Shown one piece after another: positions 34,270-43,146 of a stretch of 64,000 nt of DNA. Below the pieces are notes generated by a model. The model was given only the letters and a program-made list of their open reading frames with translations, had not been told where the DNA came from and searched no databases. Every line of letters begins with the position of its first letter. Positions within the stretch are counted from its first letter, which is position 1. Source of the DNA: Rhodococcus koreensis. GTDB lineage: Bacteria > Actinomycetota > Actinomycetes > Mycobacteriales > Mycobacteriaceae. The DNA lies in NCBI RefSeq assembly GCF_900105905.1, contig NZ_FNSV01000005.1:5332001-5396000 (forward strand). The letters run 5' to 3'. The position numbers were made by a program, and so were the translations under genes.

Positions 34270-34916
34270 CCATGGCAAAGGCAACGACCAGCATCGACGA
34301 GCAACTCGCCGAGCTACAGGAGGAGACGGGCGAACAGCACGTCGCGGTGACGTTCACGCTCAACGCGGTGACGCAGACGGTGCTGCTGCCGTCGCGGACG
34401 CTCGCGTCCGACGCGATCCGGCACCATCTGCGCCAGACGGGAACCCACGTCGGCTGCGAGCACGGCGTGTGCGGCGCCTGCACCGTGCTGCTCGACGGCA
34501 AGCCGGTGCGGTCGTGCCTGGTACTCGCGGCAAGCCTCGAAGGCAGGGAGGTCACCACGGTCGAGGGACTCGTCGAACCCGACGGCACGCTGCATCCGGT
34601 GCAGCAGGCGTTCATCGACTGCCACGGCCTGCAGTGCGGGTTCTGCACTCCCGGGTTCGTCACGACCATCGCGGCGTTCCTCGAGGAGAACGACTCGCCC
34701 ACCCGCGAGGAGGCCACCGACGCGATCGCCGGCAACCTCTGCCGGTGCACCGGCTACCAGAACATCCGGGCGGCCGTGCTGCGCGCCGCGGAGATCAAGC
34801 GCGAGCGTTCGGGCGAATTCCCGCTCGGCAAGGACGACGAGTCGGCCCGCGCGTCACTCGATCCGAAGGTCCGCGGCACCACCAACCCCGTCGGGGGAAG
34901 GGCAGGGAGAGCATGA
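34266..34916 (+). CDS. Molybdenum hydroxylase, 2Fe-2S (small) subunit
   Basis: A 216-residue CoxS/XdhA-type ferredoxin subunit. The plant-type [2Fe-2S] cluster uses Cys64, Cys69, Cys72 and Cys84 (CEHGVCGACTVLLDGKPVRSC), and the second cluster domain uses Cys124, Cys127, Cys159 and Cys161 (CGFCTPG and NLCRCTGYQNI). It is somewhat longer than usual, with about 25 extra N-terminal and 35 C-terminal residues. It overlaps both neighbours by four bases (ATGA), implying coupled translation for stoichiometric assembly. Confidence 0.9.
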   Translation: MTMAKATTSIDEQLAELQEETGEQHVAVTFTLNAVTQTVLLPSRTLASDAIRHHLRQTGTHVGCEHGVCGACTVLLDGKPVRSCLVLAASLEGREVTTVEGLVEPDGTLHPVQQAFIDCHGLQCGFCTPGFVTTIAAFLEENDSPTREEATDAIAGNLCRCTGYQNIRAAVLRAAEIKRERSGEFPLGKDDESARASLDPKVRGTTNPVGGRAGRA

Positions 34917-37414
34917 GCGTCACGAAACCCCGCACCGCGCCGGCAGGCACGAAGCACACCGGCGGGGACACCGCCGAATCCGAGAAGCTGTTCGGCAAAC
35001 CGATTCCCCGCACCGAGGACGCCCGGCTGCTGTCCGGCAACGGCCGCTACCTCGACGACCTGGGCCACAATGCGCTCATCGCCGCGTTCGTCCGATCACC
35101 GCACGCGCACGCCCGGATCACCGGGATCGACATCGACGCCGCCCTGGATCTGCCCGGCGTGCACGCGATCTACACGTACGACGACCTCGCGGACGACTCC
35201 CCGGAGATGGCGGAGAACCTGCCCCTCCTGATCCCGCATCCGGCGATCACCGCCCCGCGCAACGGATATCCGCTCGCCAAGGACGAGGTCAACCACGTCG
35301 GTGAGGCAATCGCGATGGTCGTCGCCGACAGCCGGTACATCGCCGAGGACGCGTGCGCCAAGATCGACGTCACGTACGAGATGCTCCCGCCGGTCGTGGG
35401 TATCGACGTGGCGCGGCAGGCGGACAACGCCGTGCACGCGGACGTCCCCGACAACGTCGCGGCGCACCTGCAGCACGGATTCGGCGACGTGGACGCGGAA
35501 CTGGCGAACGCACCGCACCGGCTCACGCTGAACCTCGAGATCGAGCGGTCGGCGTCGATGCCGATGGAGGGCAAGGGCGTCTACGCGCGCTGGGACACCG
35601 ACGAGCAGGCGCTCACGTTCTGGACGTCGACTCAGACGTCGACGTCGGCGCGGGCCGCGATCGCGGCCCGGCTGAAGATGGCGCACAACAAGGTCCATTG
35701 CATCGCCCCCGACGTCGGTGGCGGCTTCGGTGTCAAGATCGTCCACCCGTGGCCGGAGGAGGTCATGGTCACCTGGGCCGCGCGGCAGCTCGGGACGGCG
35801 GGCATCTCGAGCGAGGTCAAATGGGTCGAGGACCGGCGCGAGCACTTCGTGTCGAGCGCGCACGAACGCGGCCAGATCCAGGAGGTGACGGTCGGATTCG
35901 ACGACGACGGCACCCTCCTCGCGTTCGACTTCACGTTCTGGCACGACAACGGCGCCTACCTGCCGTACGGCATCATCGTCATGCTGAACACGTCGACGCA
36001 GGTGCTCGGGCCGTACAAGCCGAAGTCGTTCCGGGTGGACGCGTATTCGCTGTACACGAACACCGTCATCGTGACGCCCTACCGCGGCGCCGGGCGCCCG
36101 CAGGCCGTGTTCGCGATGGAGCGGGCGATGGACGCGATCGCGAAATATCTCGGCAAGGACGTCATCGAGGTCCGCGAGCACAACTTCATCCGGCCCGAGG
36201 AGATGCCGTACGACTTCCATCTCACGTTCCAGGACGGCCGCCCGCTGATCTACGACACCGGCAACTACCAGGCCGGGATCGACAAGCTGAAGAAGCTCAT
36301 CGACTGGGACGGGTTCGCCGAGTACAAGAAGCAGGCGAAAGCCGAGGGCCGGGCCGTGGGCATCGGGATCGGCGCCTACGTGGAGGGAACCGGGCCGGGC
36401 CCGTACGAGGGCGCCCACGTCCTCGTCGAAACGTCCGGGAAGGTGAAGGCCGCAACGGGTCTGACCACTCAGGGGCAGGGCCACCAGACGGCGTTCGCGC
36501 AGATCGTCGCGGACGACCTCGGCGTGCCGGTCACCGACGTGGAGATCGTCACCGGCGACACCCGCCGATTCGGCTATGCCGTCGGCACGTTCGCGTCCCG
36601 CGGCGCCGTGATGTCCGGGTCGGCGTTCCACGTGGCCGCGCAGATGGTCGCGGAGAAGGCCCGCAAGATCGCCGGTGACGCGCTGAACCTCGATCCCGCC
36701 GAACTGGAACTTCGCGGTGGGCACGTGTGCAAGATCGGCACGCTGCCCGGCGCCGAGGGCACCTCCATCTCGCTGGGCGTGGTCGCCGTGCTGTCGAACC
36801 CGCTGCGCTACGCATTCGACGACGCGTCGCGGCAGGCCACCGGATTCGCGAAAGCCGACACGGACATGACGATTCCGCCGGTCCGGGAAGGTGAACAACC
36901 CGGGCTCGAGGCCACCGGCTACTACTCGCCCCCGACGTCGACGTTCGCGTCCGGCGTGCACGCGGCGATCGTCGAAACCGATCCGGTGACGGCGGAAATC
37001 CACGTCCGGCGGTACGCCGTCATCCACGACTGCGGCAACGTCATCAACCCGCGGATCGTCGAGGGCCAGGTCATGGGCGCGGTCGCGCAGGGGGTCGGCG
37101 GCGCGCTGTACGAGAAGATCGTCTACGACGAGCACGGCCAGATGCTGAACGCGTCGTACATGGACTTCCTGATGCCGTTCGTCACCGAGATGCCCGACTC
37201 GCTCGAGATGGACCACACCGTCACCCCGTCCGGCCTCAATCCCCTCGGTATGAAGGGTGCGGGCGAGGCGGGCGTGATTCCGACGTCCGCCGTCATCGCC
37301 GCCGCGATCGAGGACGCGGAAGGCATCCCGATCACATCCATGCCGATATCCCCTTCGGAGTTGTTCGAGCTTCGCCTCGCGCACGCGTCGTCACAGAGCA
37401 AGGAGAACGAATGA
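34913..37414 (+). CDS. Molybdenum hydroxylase, large (molybdopterin) subunit
   Basis: An 833-residue xanthine-dehydrogenase-family catalytic subunit. Visible are GKPIPRTEDARLLSGNGRYLDD at the N-terminus, DVGGGFGVK for cofactor binding, PYRGAGRP near residue 390 and the catalytic Glu in GMKGAGEAGVIP near 784. The true CO dehydrogenase motif AYRCSFR is absent; PYRGAGR is the form II/generic type, so this is not a form I CODH. It should hydroxylate a carbon in an aromatic or N-heterocyclic ring using water. Neighbours (NCS2 permease, PucR, HyuAB) point to an N-heterocycle. Confidence 0.88.
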   Translation: MSVTKPRTAPAGTKHTGGDTAESEKLFGKPIPRTEDARLLSGNGRYLDDLGHNALIAAFVRSPHAHARITGIDIDAALDLPGVHAIYTYDDLADDSPEMAENLPLLIPHPAITAPRNGYPLAKDEVNHVGEAIAMVVADSRYIAEDACAKIDVTYEMLPPVVGIDVARQADNAVHADVPDNVAAHLQHGFGDVDAELANAPHRLTLNLEIERSASMPMEGKGVYARWDTDEQALTFWTSTQTSTSARAAIAARLKMAHNKVHCIAPDVGGGFGVKIVHPWPEEVMVTWAARQLGTAGISSEVKWVEDRREHFVSSAHERGQIQEVTVGFDDDGTLLAFDFTFWHDNGAYLPYGIIVMLNTSTQVLGPYKPKSFRVDAYSLYTNTVIVTPYRGAGRPQAVFAMERAMDAIAKYLGKDVIEVREHNFIRPEEMPYDFHLTFQDGRPLIYDTGNYQAGIDKLKKLIDWDGFAEYKKQAKAEGRAVGIGIGAYVEGTGPGPYEGAHVLVETSGKVKAATGLTTQGQGHQTAFAQIVADDLGVPVTDVEIVTGDTRRFGYAVGTFASRGAVMSGSAFHVAAQMVAEKARKIAGDALNLDPAELELRGGHVCKIGTLPGAEGTSISLGVVAVLSNPLRYAFDDASRQATGFAKADTDMTIPPVREGEQPGLEATGYYSPPTSTFASGVHAAIVETDPVTAEIHVRRYAVIHDCGNVINPRIVEGQVMGAVAQGVGGALYEKIVYDEHGQMLNASYMDFLMPFVTEMPDSLEMDHTVTPSGLNPLGMKGAGEAGVIPTSAVIAAAIEDAEGIPITSMPISPSELFELRLAHASSQSKENE

Positions 37415-38067
37415 GAATCGCAGGCACCGCCCTACTGACCGCACCGCCGGAGGCCGTGTACGACAACCTGCAGGACGGAAAGGTCCTCGCGGCCACCATT
37501 CCCGGGGTGCAGTCCCTCGAGCAGGTCAGCGACAACCATTACAAGTTGTCCATCACCGCGGGCGTCGCATCCATCAAGGGCACCTATGACGGCGAAGTGA
37601 TTCTGTCGCAGCAGAATCGGCCCCAGTCGTTCGTGATGACGGCGTCCGGAGCCGGTGCGCCCGGCACCGTCAAGGCCGACGTGACGGTGCGGCTCGAGGA
37701 ACGCGACGGCGGCACCCTGCTCAGCTACGACGCGGACGCCGTCGTCGGCGGCATGGTCGGCGGCGTCGGGCAGCGGATGATCACCGGCGTCGCGAAGAAG
37801 ATGGCCGGGGTGTTCTTCAAGGGCATCGACGGCGTCATCGCCAACGGCATCCCACCGGCCGAGGTCGCCGCCGCGGCGGGTGAGGCCCCGGCGGTCGCGG
37901 GTGTCGCGCAGGCAGCCCCGGTCCCCACGGCGGCCGCGGCCCGGCTGCGGGCACCCGAGGCGGCGTCCACGGCAACTGTTCTCGCGTCGGCCGCACTGGG
38001 CGCCGGCATCGCCCTCGCCGGTGTCCTCGTCGGCGGCATCCTCGTGCGGGGCACCTGCTCGAAATAA
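37411..38067 (+). CDS. CoxG-family SRPBCC protein with C-terminal membrane anchor
   Basis: A 218-residue protein. Residues 1-145 form a CoxG-type SRPBCC domain (VYDNLQDGKVLAATIPGVQSL split over the first 35 residues, then KGTYDGEVIL and GGVGQRMITGVAKKMAGVFF). An Ala/Pro-rich linker follows and then a hydrophobic helix (about 187-211, ALGAGIALAGVLVGGILV). CoxG tethers CO dehydrogenase to the membrane in other bacteria, so this protein probably anchors or matures the Mo-hydroxylase. It overlaps the large subunit by ATGA and is the last gene before a strong terminator. Confidence 0.86.
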   Translation: MRIAGTALLTAPPEAVYDNLQDGKVLAATIPGVQSLEQVSDNHYKLSITAGVASIKGTYDGEVILSQQNRPQSFVMTASGAGAPGTVKADVTVRLEERDGGTLLSYDADAVVGGMVGGVGQRMITGVAKKMAGVFFKGIDGVIANGIPPAEVAAAAGEAPAVAGVAQAAPVPTAAAARLRAPEAASTATVLASAALGAGIALAGVLVGGILVRGTCSK

Positions 38068-38086
38068 CCCGCGCACACCCTCGACA

Positions 38087-38118
38087 CAGCACCCCGAACC
38101 GCCCGGTTCGGGGTGCTG
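38087..38118 (+). terminator. Terminator after coxG-like gene
   Basis: CAGCACCCCGAACC (38087-38100) and GGTTCGGGGTGCTG (38105-38118) form a perfect 14-bp stem with a four-base loop GCCC, followed by TCGTCTGTC. It lies 20 bases past the coxG-like stop and divides the Mo-hydroxylase genes from hyuAB. Confidence 0.78.
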
Positions 38119-38247
38119 TCGTCTGTCCAGGGGTGCGGCCGCGCGGGCAGCGCCGAACGAGGACCGCCGAGTTCGGCGATATGTGACAAAGAAACCGGGC
38201 GGCGGAAACGGTGCAATTGCCTTACAGAGACGAGCCCAGGAGGAATC

Positions 38248-40350
38248 GTGGAATCCAGGAAGATTCGGGTCGGTATCGACACCGGCGGAACATTCACCGA
38301 CGTCGTGGCTGTGGACGAGGAGTCCGGAGCCGTCGTCACCACCAAGACACCCTCGACGCCTGCCGACCCGGCGCAGGGATTCCTCACCGGAATCGAGAAG
38401 GTGCTCGCCAAGCTCGGCGAGACCGGCGACGCGATCGGCGCCGTCAGCCACGGCACCACCGTCGCCACCAACAAGCTCCTCGAAGGCAAGGTCGAGAACC
38501 TCGGGTTCATCACCACCGAGGGGTACGAGCACGTCCTCGAGATCGCCCGCCAGTCCGTCCCCGACGGCTACGGCAACTCCTACTTCTGGGTCAAGCCCGA
38601 CCGCATCGTCCCCGCCGACCGCGTCCGCACCATCGGCGGCCGGCTCGCGTTCGACGGCAGCGAGATCCGCCCCCTCGTCGAGGACGACGTCCGCCAGGCG
38701 GCCCGCTTCTTCGCCGACCGCGGCATCCGCACCATCGGCGTGTGCCTGATGCACTCCTACGCCAACCCGAGCCACGAGAACCGCGTCCGGGATCTTCTGC
38801 TCGAGGAATACCCCGAGGCGACGGTGAGCATCTCCAGCCAGGTGCTGCGCGAGTACCGCGAATACGAGCGGTCCATCACCACGCTCGTCGACGCGGCCGT
38901 GAAGCCGAACATCCGCAACTACGTGAACAACATCGCGAACCGGCTGCGCGAATTCTCCTCCGACGAGGGCGAGGCCCGCGACATCCCGTTCTACGTGATG
39001 AAGTCGAACGGCGGCGTGCTGTCCGCGAAGGAGGTCGTGCACCAGCCCATCACGACCGTGCTGTCCGGCCCGGCGGCAGGCGCGCTCGGTGCGGCGCTCA
39101 TCGCCAGCGTCGCGGGTGTCGAGCAGGTCCTCACGTGCGACGGCGGCGGAACGTCGACCGACGTCACCGTCGTGGTCCGCGGCGAGCCCGCGCTCACCAC
39201 CGAGGGCCGGGTCGGGGCGTACCCGTCGAAGATCCCGATGATCGACGTCGTCACCGTCGGCGCAGGCGGCGGCTCCATCGCCTGGCAGACCCCCGAAGGC
39301 ACGCTGCGCGTCGGACCGCAGTCGGCGGGCGCCGACCCCGGCCCGCTCTGCTACGGCAAGGGCGGCAGCGAGCCGACCATCACCGACGCCCACGTGCTGC
39401 TCGGCCGCATCCCACCCCACCTGCTCGGCGGCGAGATCCCCCTCGACACCGAACTGGCCCGCAAGGGCGTCGAGCAGCTCGCACACCAGCTGAAGCTCGA
39501 CTTCGAGGCCTGCGCCACCGGCATCCTCGAGGTGTCGGCGTGGAACCAGGCCAACGCACTGCGGCAGATCACGGTCAAGCGGGGCCTCGACGTCCGCGAC
39601 TTCACCCTGGTGACGTTCGGCGGCTCCGGTTCGCTGCTCGCCTGCCGGCTCGTCGACATTCTCGGCCTCAAGGACGTCCTCGTCCCGCTGAACCCGGGCA
39701 ACGTGTCCGCGTTCGGACTGCTCACCGTCGACGTCCGCAACGACTACGTGCAGACCCACGTCTGCCGGCACGACCGGCTGGAGATCGCCGACCTGCAGTC
39801 GGGGCTGGACGCGCTCGCCGCCGAGGCGGAAATCGCACTCGCCGACGAGGGGTTCGGCGAGGCAGAGCGCAAGTACGCGCGTTCGGCCGACCTGCGATAC
39901 CTCGGCCAGGCGTTCGAGGTGCGGGTGCCCGTCGGGGACGGTCCCGTCACCCGGGAGCTGATGGACGAGGCCGCGGAGCGGTTCCACCAGGCGCACAAGG
40001 AGCTGTACGGGTACGACTTCCGCGGCGATCCGCATCAGCACGTGGAGTGGGTGAACCTGCGCGTCAGCGGCATCGGCCCGATCAAGCGCCCGACGCTGAA
40101 CGAGATCGCGGCGGGCACGGGAGCGGAGTCCGCCGTGACCGGCACCCGCCCGGCGTACTTCGACGAATGGGTCACCACCCAGGTCTACGACCGGGCCAAG
40201 CTCGGCGCCGGCGACGTGCTCGAGGGCCCGGCGGTGATCGAGGAATTCAGCTCCACCATTCCCGTGCACCCCGGATTCCGGGCACGGATCGACACCTTCG
40301 GAAACATCCGCATCACCAAGATCGCCGACTCGAACGGAGCGAACCGATGA
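38248..40350 (+). CDS. hyuA: Hydantoinase/oxoprolinase/acetone-carboxylase family A subunit (HyuA)
   Basis: A 700-residue HyuA-type ATPase. The N-terminal phosphate-binding motif is VGIDTGGTFTDVVAVD, then SHGTTVATNKLLEG, the hydantoinase core has SGPAAGALGA and CDGGGTSTDVTVV, and the C-terminus has GPAVIEEFSSTIPVHPG. Relatives hydrolyse hydantoins or 5-oxoproline, or carboxylate ketones, always with ATP. GTG 38248 follows CCAGGAGGAATC. The previous gene is cut off by a terminator, so a promoter should lie in 38119-38240. It overlaps hyuB by ATGA. The substrate is probably the product of the Mo-hydroxylase. Confidence 0.87.
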   Translation: MESRKIRVGIDTGGTFTDVVAVDEESGAVVTTKTPSTPADPAQGFLTGIEKVLAKLGETGDAIGAVSHGTTVATNKLLEGKVENLGFITTEGYEHVLEIARQSVPDGYGNSYFWVKPDRIVPADRVRTIGGRLAFDGSEIRPLVEDDVRQAARFFADRGIRTIGVCLMHSYANPSHENRVRDLLLEEYPEATVSISSQVLREYREYERSITTLVDAAVKPNIRNYVNNIANRLREFSSDEGEARDIPFYVMKSNGGVLSAKEVVHQPITTVLSGPAAGALGAALIASVAGVEQVLTCDGGGTSTDVTVVVRGEPALTTEGRVGAYPSKIPMIDVVTVGAGGGSIAWQTPEGTLRVGPQSAGADPGPLCYGKGGSEPTITDAHVLLGRIPPHLLGGEIPLDTELARKGVEQLAHQLKLDFEACATGILEVSAWNQANALRQITVKRGLDVRDFTLVTFGGSGSLLACRLVDILGLKDVLVPLNPGNVSAFGLLTVDVRNDYVQTHVCRHDRLEIADLQSGLDALAAEAEIALADEGFGEAERKYARSADLRYLGQAFEVRVPVGDGPVTRELMDEAAERFHQAHKELYGYDFRGDPHQHVEWVNLRVSGIGPIKRPTLNEIAAGTGAESAVTGTRPAYFDEWVTTQVYDRAKLGAGDVLEGPAVIEEFSSTIPVHPGFRARIDTFGNIRITKIADSNGANR

Positions 40351-42296
40351 CCGTCACCACCGAACCCGTTGCAGTGCAGCCGGTCAAGCCCTACAGGCTG
40401 ACACCGGTCGACGGTACGACGCCCGACCCGGTGCTGGTGGAGATCGTCGCCGGCTACCTCGCCAGCGTCGAGATGGAGGTCGAGACGTCGATCTCGCGGA
40501 CCTCCCGCTCCCCGATGATCCGCGACGCGCACGACTTCCGCGCCGGCATCCACGACCGCAACCTCCGGAAGCTCACCGGCCGTTCGTATTCGGCGCTCGT
40601 GCATCCGGTGGCGCGGGACTTCCCGCTCGACACCATGAAGCCCGGCGACGTCTACTTCCACAACGACGTCTACCTGTCCGAAGGCGGCATCGGCCACCTC
40701 CCCGACCTCTGCGTCACCGTCCCGGTGTTCGCGACCCGGCCGGGCGAGGAGGAACCGTCCGTCGTCGCGTTCGTGCAGGCGTTCGGCCACCACGACGACA
40801 TCGGCGGCTGCTGCCCGGGATCGATGCCGTCCGGCGCGACCACGGTGTACGAGGAGGGCCTGATGGTCCCGCCGATCAAGCTGTGGGATCAGGGTGTGCC
40901 CAACGAGGCCGCACTGCGCATCATGACCCGCAACTCGCGGATGCCCGACGCGCTGGCCGCCGACCTCGACGCCGAATGCTCGGCGTGCCTCATGGGCGCC
41001 CGTCGCCTCACCGAGCTGTTCGAGCGGTACGGCTGCGACACCGTCGAGGCCTGCTTCGACGCGATGATGGACGCGACCACCGAGACGTACCGGCGGGAGA
41101 TCCTCAGCAAGATCCCCAAGGGCGAATACACGTGGGAGGACTACGCCGAACACGACGGCGTCGACGAGCCCATGCTGCACCGCCAGCGGATCACGCTCAC
41201 CAAGACCGGACCGGAGGACGAGGGCGGCGAACGCCTCATCCTCGACTTCAACGGCACCGGCCCGCAGGCCAAGGGTCCGATCAACCACTGCGGTGACTAC
41301 GCCGACGGCAACTTCCTGATCAAGTGGCTCGCACCGATCCTGCGCAACCTCGCGGACAGTCCCGAGCGGATGGCGGAACTCGACGTCAACGAGGGCGTCG
41401 TGCCGTTGATCGAGATGAAGTTCCCGGAGAAGGGCACGCTGATCACGCCGATCTTCCCGGCGCCCACCAACGCCCGGACGTTCGTGATCCTGCGGCTGCT
41501 CGGCGTGCTCGCCGGCGTCGTCGCGAAGGCCGTCGACGGGAACATGCCCGCCGACCAGGAGACCATCCGCTACACCGGGGTGTACGGCGAGGACTTCGAC
41601 GGGCACTCGTACCTGATGCGCGAGGTGCTCGGCGGCGGGTCCGGCGGTCGGCACTACGCGGACGGCGAGGACACCATCCACGTCGTTCCCGACTCACGGA
41701 ACCTGCCGACCGAGTTCACGGAGAGCCGGTTCCCGTTCATCGTCGAGAAGCTGGGCCTGGCGAAGGACTCCGGCGGCGCCGGACGCTACCGCGGCGGCCT
41801 GGGCTACGAGAAGCACATCCGGATGCTCAAGGACGCCAACTTCATGTCCATCGCCGACCGCTCGATCCTCTCCTGCTGGGGAGTCAAGGGCGGCAAGGCC
41901 GGACGGCCCTTCTCCGTGGTCCTCGACCCGGGCGGCCCGAACGAGCGCGAGTTCGACGCGCTGACCGACGCCGAACCGATCAAGGCCGGCGAGGTGGTGC
42001 GCATCCGCACCACCGGTGGCGGCGGCTGGGGCGACCCCCTCGACCGTCCGATCGAGGAAGTCGTCCGGGACGTGCTGTGGGGCAAGGTGTCCGCGGAGGG
42101 TGCCCGCGCCGACTACGGTGTGGTGCTGACGTCGTCGACCGAGGAACCGGTCGCGGACGCCGACGCCACCGAGGCGCTGCGCGAGCAGATGCGCGACAGC
42201 CGCGGACTGGACGAGCCGTTCTTCGACCGCGGTCCCGGTTACGAACGCCTCTCCGGCGGTGCGAAGTTCGCCGAGTTCGACTTCATCGACCGGTGA
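40347..42296 (+). CDS. hyuB: Hydantoinase/oxoprolinase/acetone-carboxylase family B subunit (HyuB)
   Basis: A 649-residue HyuB-type subunit. Family blocks include DPVLVEIVAGYLASVEMEVE near the N-terminus, HPVARDFPLDTMKPGDVYFHND (positions about 90-111), GHLPDLCVTVPVF, HHDDIGG, NARTFVILRLLG, GGGSGGRHYADG and the C-terminal IRTTGGGGWGDPLDRP. With HyuA it forms an ATP-dependent ring-opening or carboxylating enzyme. No third small subunit (as in acetone carboxylase AcxC) is present, which favours a two-subunit hydantoinase/oxoprolinase type or the acetophenone-type variant lacking extra subunits. Confidence 0.87.
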   Translation: MTVTTEPVAVQPVKPYRLTPVDGTTPDPVLVEIVAGYLASVEMEVETSISRTSRSPMIRDAHDFRAGIHDRNLRKLTGRSYSALVHPVARDFPLDTMKPGDVYFHNDVYLSEGGIGHLPDLCVTVPVFATRPGEEEPSVVAFVQAFGHHDDIGGCCPGSMPSGATTVYEEGLMVPPIKLWDQGVPNEAALRIMTRNSRMPDALAADLDAECSACLMGARRLTELFERYGCDTVEACFDAMMDATTETYRREILSKIPKGEYTWEDYAEHDGVDEPMLHRQRITLTKTGPEDEGGERLILDFNGTGPQAKGPINHCGDYADGNFLIKWLAPILRNLADSPERMAELDVNEGVVPLIEMKFPEKGTLITPIFPAPTNARTFVILRLLGVLAGVVAKAVDGNMPADQETIRYTGVYGEDFDGHSYLMREVLGGGSGGRHYADGEDTIHVVPDSRNLPTEFTESRFPFIVEKLGLAKDSGGAGRYRGGLGYEKHIRMLKDANFMSIADRSILSCWGVKGGKAGRPFSVVLDPGGPNEREFDALTDAEPIKAGEVVRIRTTGGGGWGDPLDRPIEEVVRDVLWGKVSAEGARADYGVVLTSSTEEPVADADATEALREQMRDSRGLDEPFFDRGPGYERLSGGAKFAEFDFIDR

Positions 42297-42300
42297 TCCG

Positions 42301-43104
42301 ATGACCGAGTCACTCTCCCGCGGCGCCGGCATCGCCGTCGTCGGCGCCGCGGGGAAGACCGGAGCCGCCGTCGTCGCGGCACTCGAGGGACTCGCCGACG
42401 TACGCCGGGTGGTGCACACCGCCCGGCGTTCCGGCGATTTCGCCGTCGACCTCGAAACCGGTGCGGGACTGGCCGACGCGCTGTCGGGGTGCCGGGGCGT
42501 GTACTTCATCGCCCCGAATGTGCATCCCGACGAGCCGGCGCTGCTGCGGAACGCGCTGTCGGCGGCCGCCGCCGCGGGTGTCGAGCATTTCGTCTACCAC
42601 TCGGTCGCGTGGCCGTACACCCCGGCGATGCCGCACCACGTCGACAAGGCGCGGTGCGAGGACATGCTCCGGACGTTCGGCGGGCTCCGGTGGACGATTC
42701 TGCAGCCGTGCGCGTACGCCGAGAACTTCGCGTCGGTCCTCGACGGCACGGCCACCGAGGTCGACGTGCCGTACAGCCCCGACGCGGCGTTCTCGTTCGT
42801 CGCGCTCGCGGACGTCGCGACGGTGGCCGCGCGAGTGCTGATGGAGGGCCCGGACATCCACCACGGCGCCACCTACGAACTCGGTGGCCCGGAGGCCCTC
42901 ACCGTGCGGGAACTGTGCGACCGGGCGGCCGGGCTGGTGTCGGTGAAGCAGGTGTCCGTCGACGAGTGGATGTCGCGGCACGGGCGCGACCTGACGGACG
43001 ACGGTCGCGCCCGGTTGTCCGCGATGTTCGAGTTCTACGACCGGCACGGCTTCACCGCGGGCAATGCTGTGTTCGAGTCGCTGCTGGGCCGCCCACCCAG
43101 GTGA
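42301..43104 (+). CDS. NmrA-type NAD(P)-binding protein
   Basis: A 267-residue Rossmann protein of the NmrA/atypical SDR class. The nucleotide motif is VVGAAGKTGAAVVAAL at about 13-28; no YxxxK active site is evident (HSVAWPYTPAMPHHVDK replaces it). Relatives include redox sensors and NAD(P)H-dependent reductases such as NmrA-like quinone reductases. It starts four bases after hyuB and is thus the last gene of the hyu operon; a redox step or sensing role in the pathway is possible. Its stop codon lies inside the second copy of the 40-bp inverted repeat. Confidence 0.8.
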   Translation: MTESLSRGAGIAVVGAAGKTGAAVVAALEGLADVRRVVHTARRSGDFAVDLETGAGLADALSGCRGVYFIAPNVHPDEPALLRNALSAAAAAGVEHFVYHSVAWPYTPAMPHHVDKARCEDMLRTFGGLRWTILQPCAYAENFASVLDGTATEVDVPYSPDAAFSFVALADVATVAARVLMEGPDIHHGATYELGGPEALTVRELCDRAAGLVSVKQVSVDEWMSRHGRDLTDDGRARLSAMFEFYDRHGFTAGNAVFESLLGRPPR

Positions 43105-43140
43105 GCGGCAAAGCGTGCCGGGGCACACTTTGCCACTCAC
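43101..43140. repeat. 40-bp inverted repeat (copy 2)
   Basis: Same element as at 24680-24719, in the same orientation, 35 of its 40 bases or more identical. The arms GTGAGCGGCAAAGCGTGCCG and its complement have three mismatches. It includes the TGA stop of the NmrA-type gene, ends seven bases before the stop of the convergent phoX gene and is flanked by CCCAG and ATGGGG. Position again suggests a bidirectional terminator or a dispersed repeat. Confidence 0.75.
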
Positions 43141-43146
43141 ATGGGG

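Noticed and set aside
33358..37414. Carbon monoxide dehydrogenase (coxMSL)
   Set aside because: The large subunit has PYRGAGR instead of the form I AYRCSFR motif, and the neighbours (PucR, NCS2 permease, HyuAB) point to ring hydroxylation.
37432..40269. Minus-strand open frame of 945 codons opposite hyuA
   Set aside because: Composition is that of an antisense shadow and hyuA on the plus strand has full family motifs.
38211..40347. Second plus-strand frame reading through the whole of hyuA before entering hyuB
   Set aside because: The upstream part is Arg-rich shadow; hyuB has its own ATG overlapping the hyuA stop.
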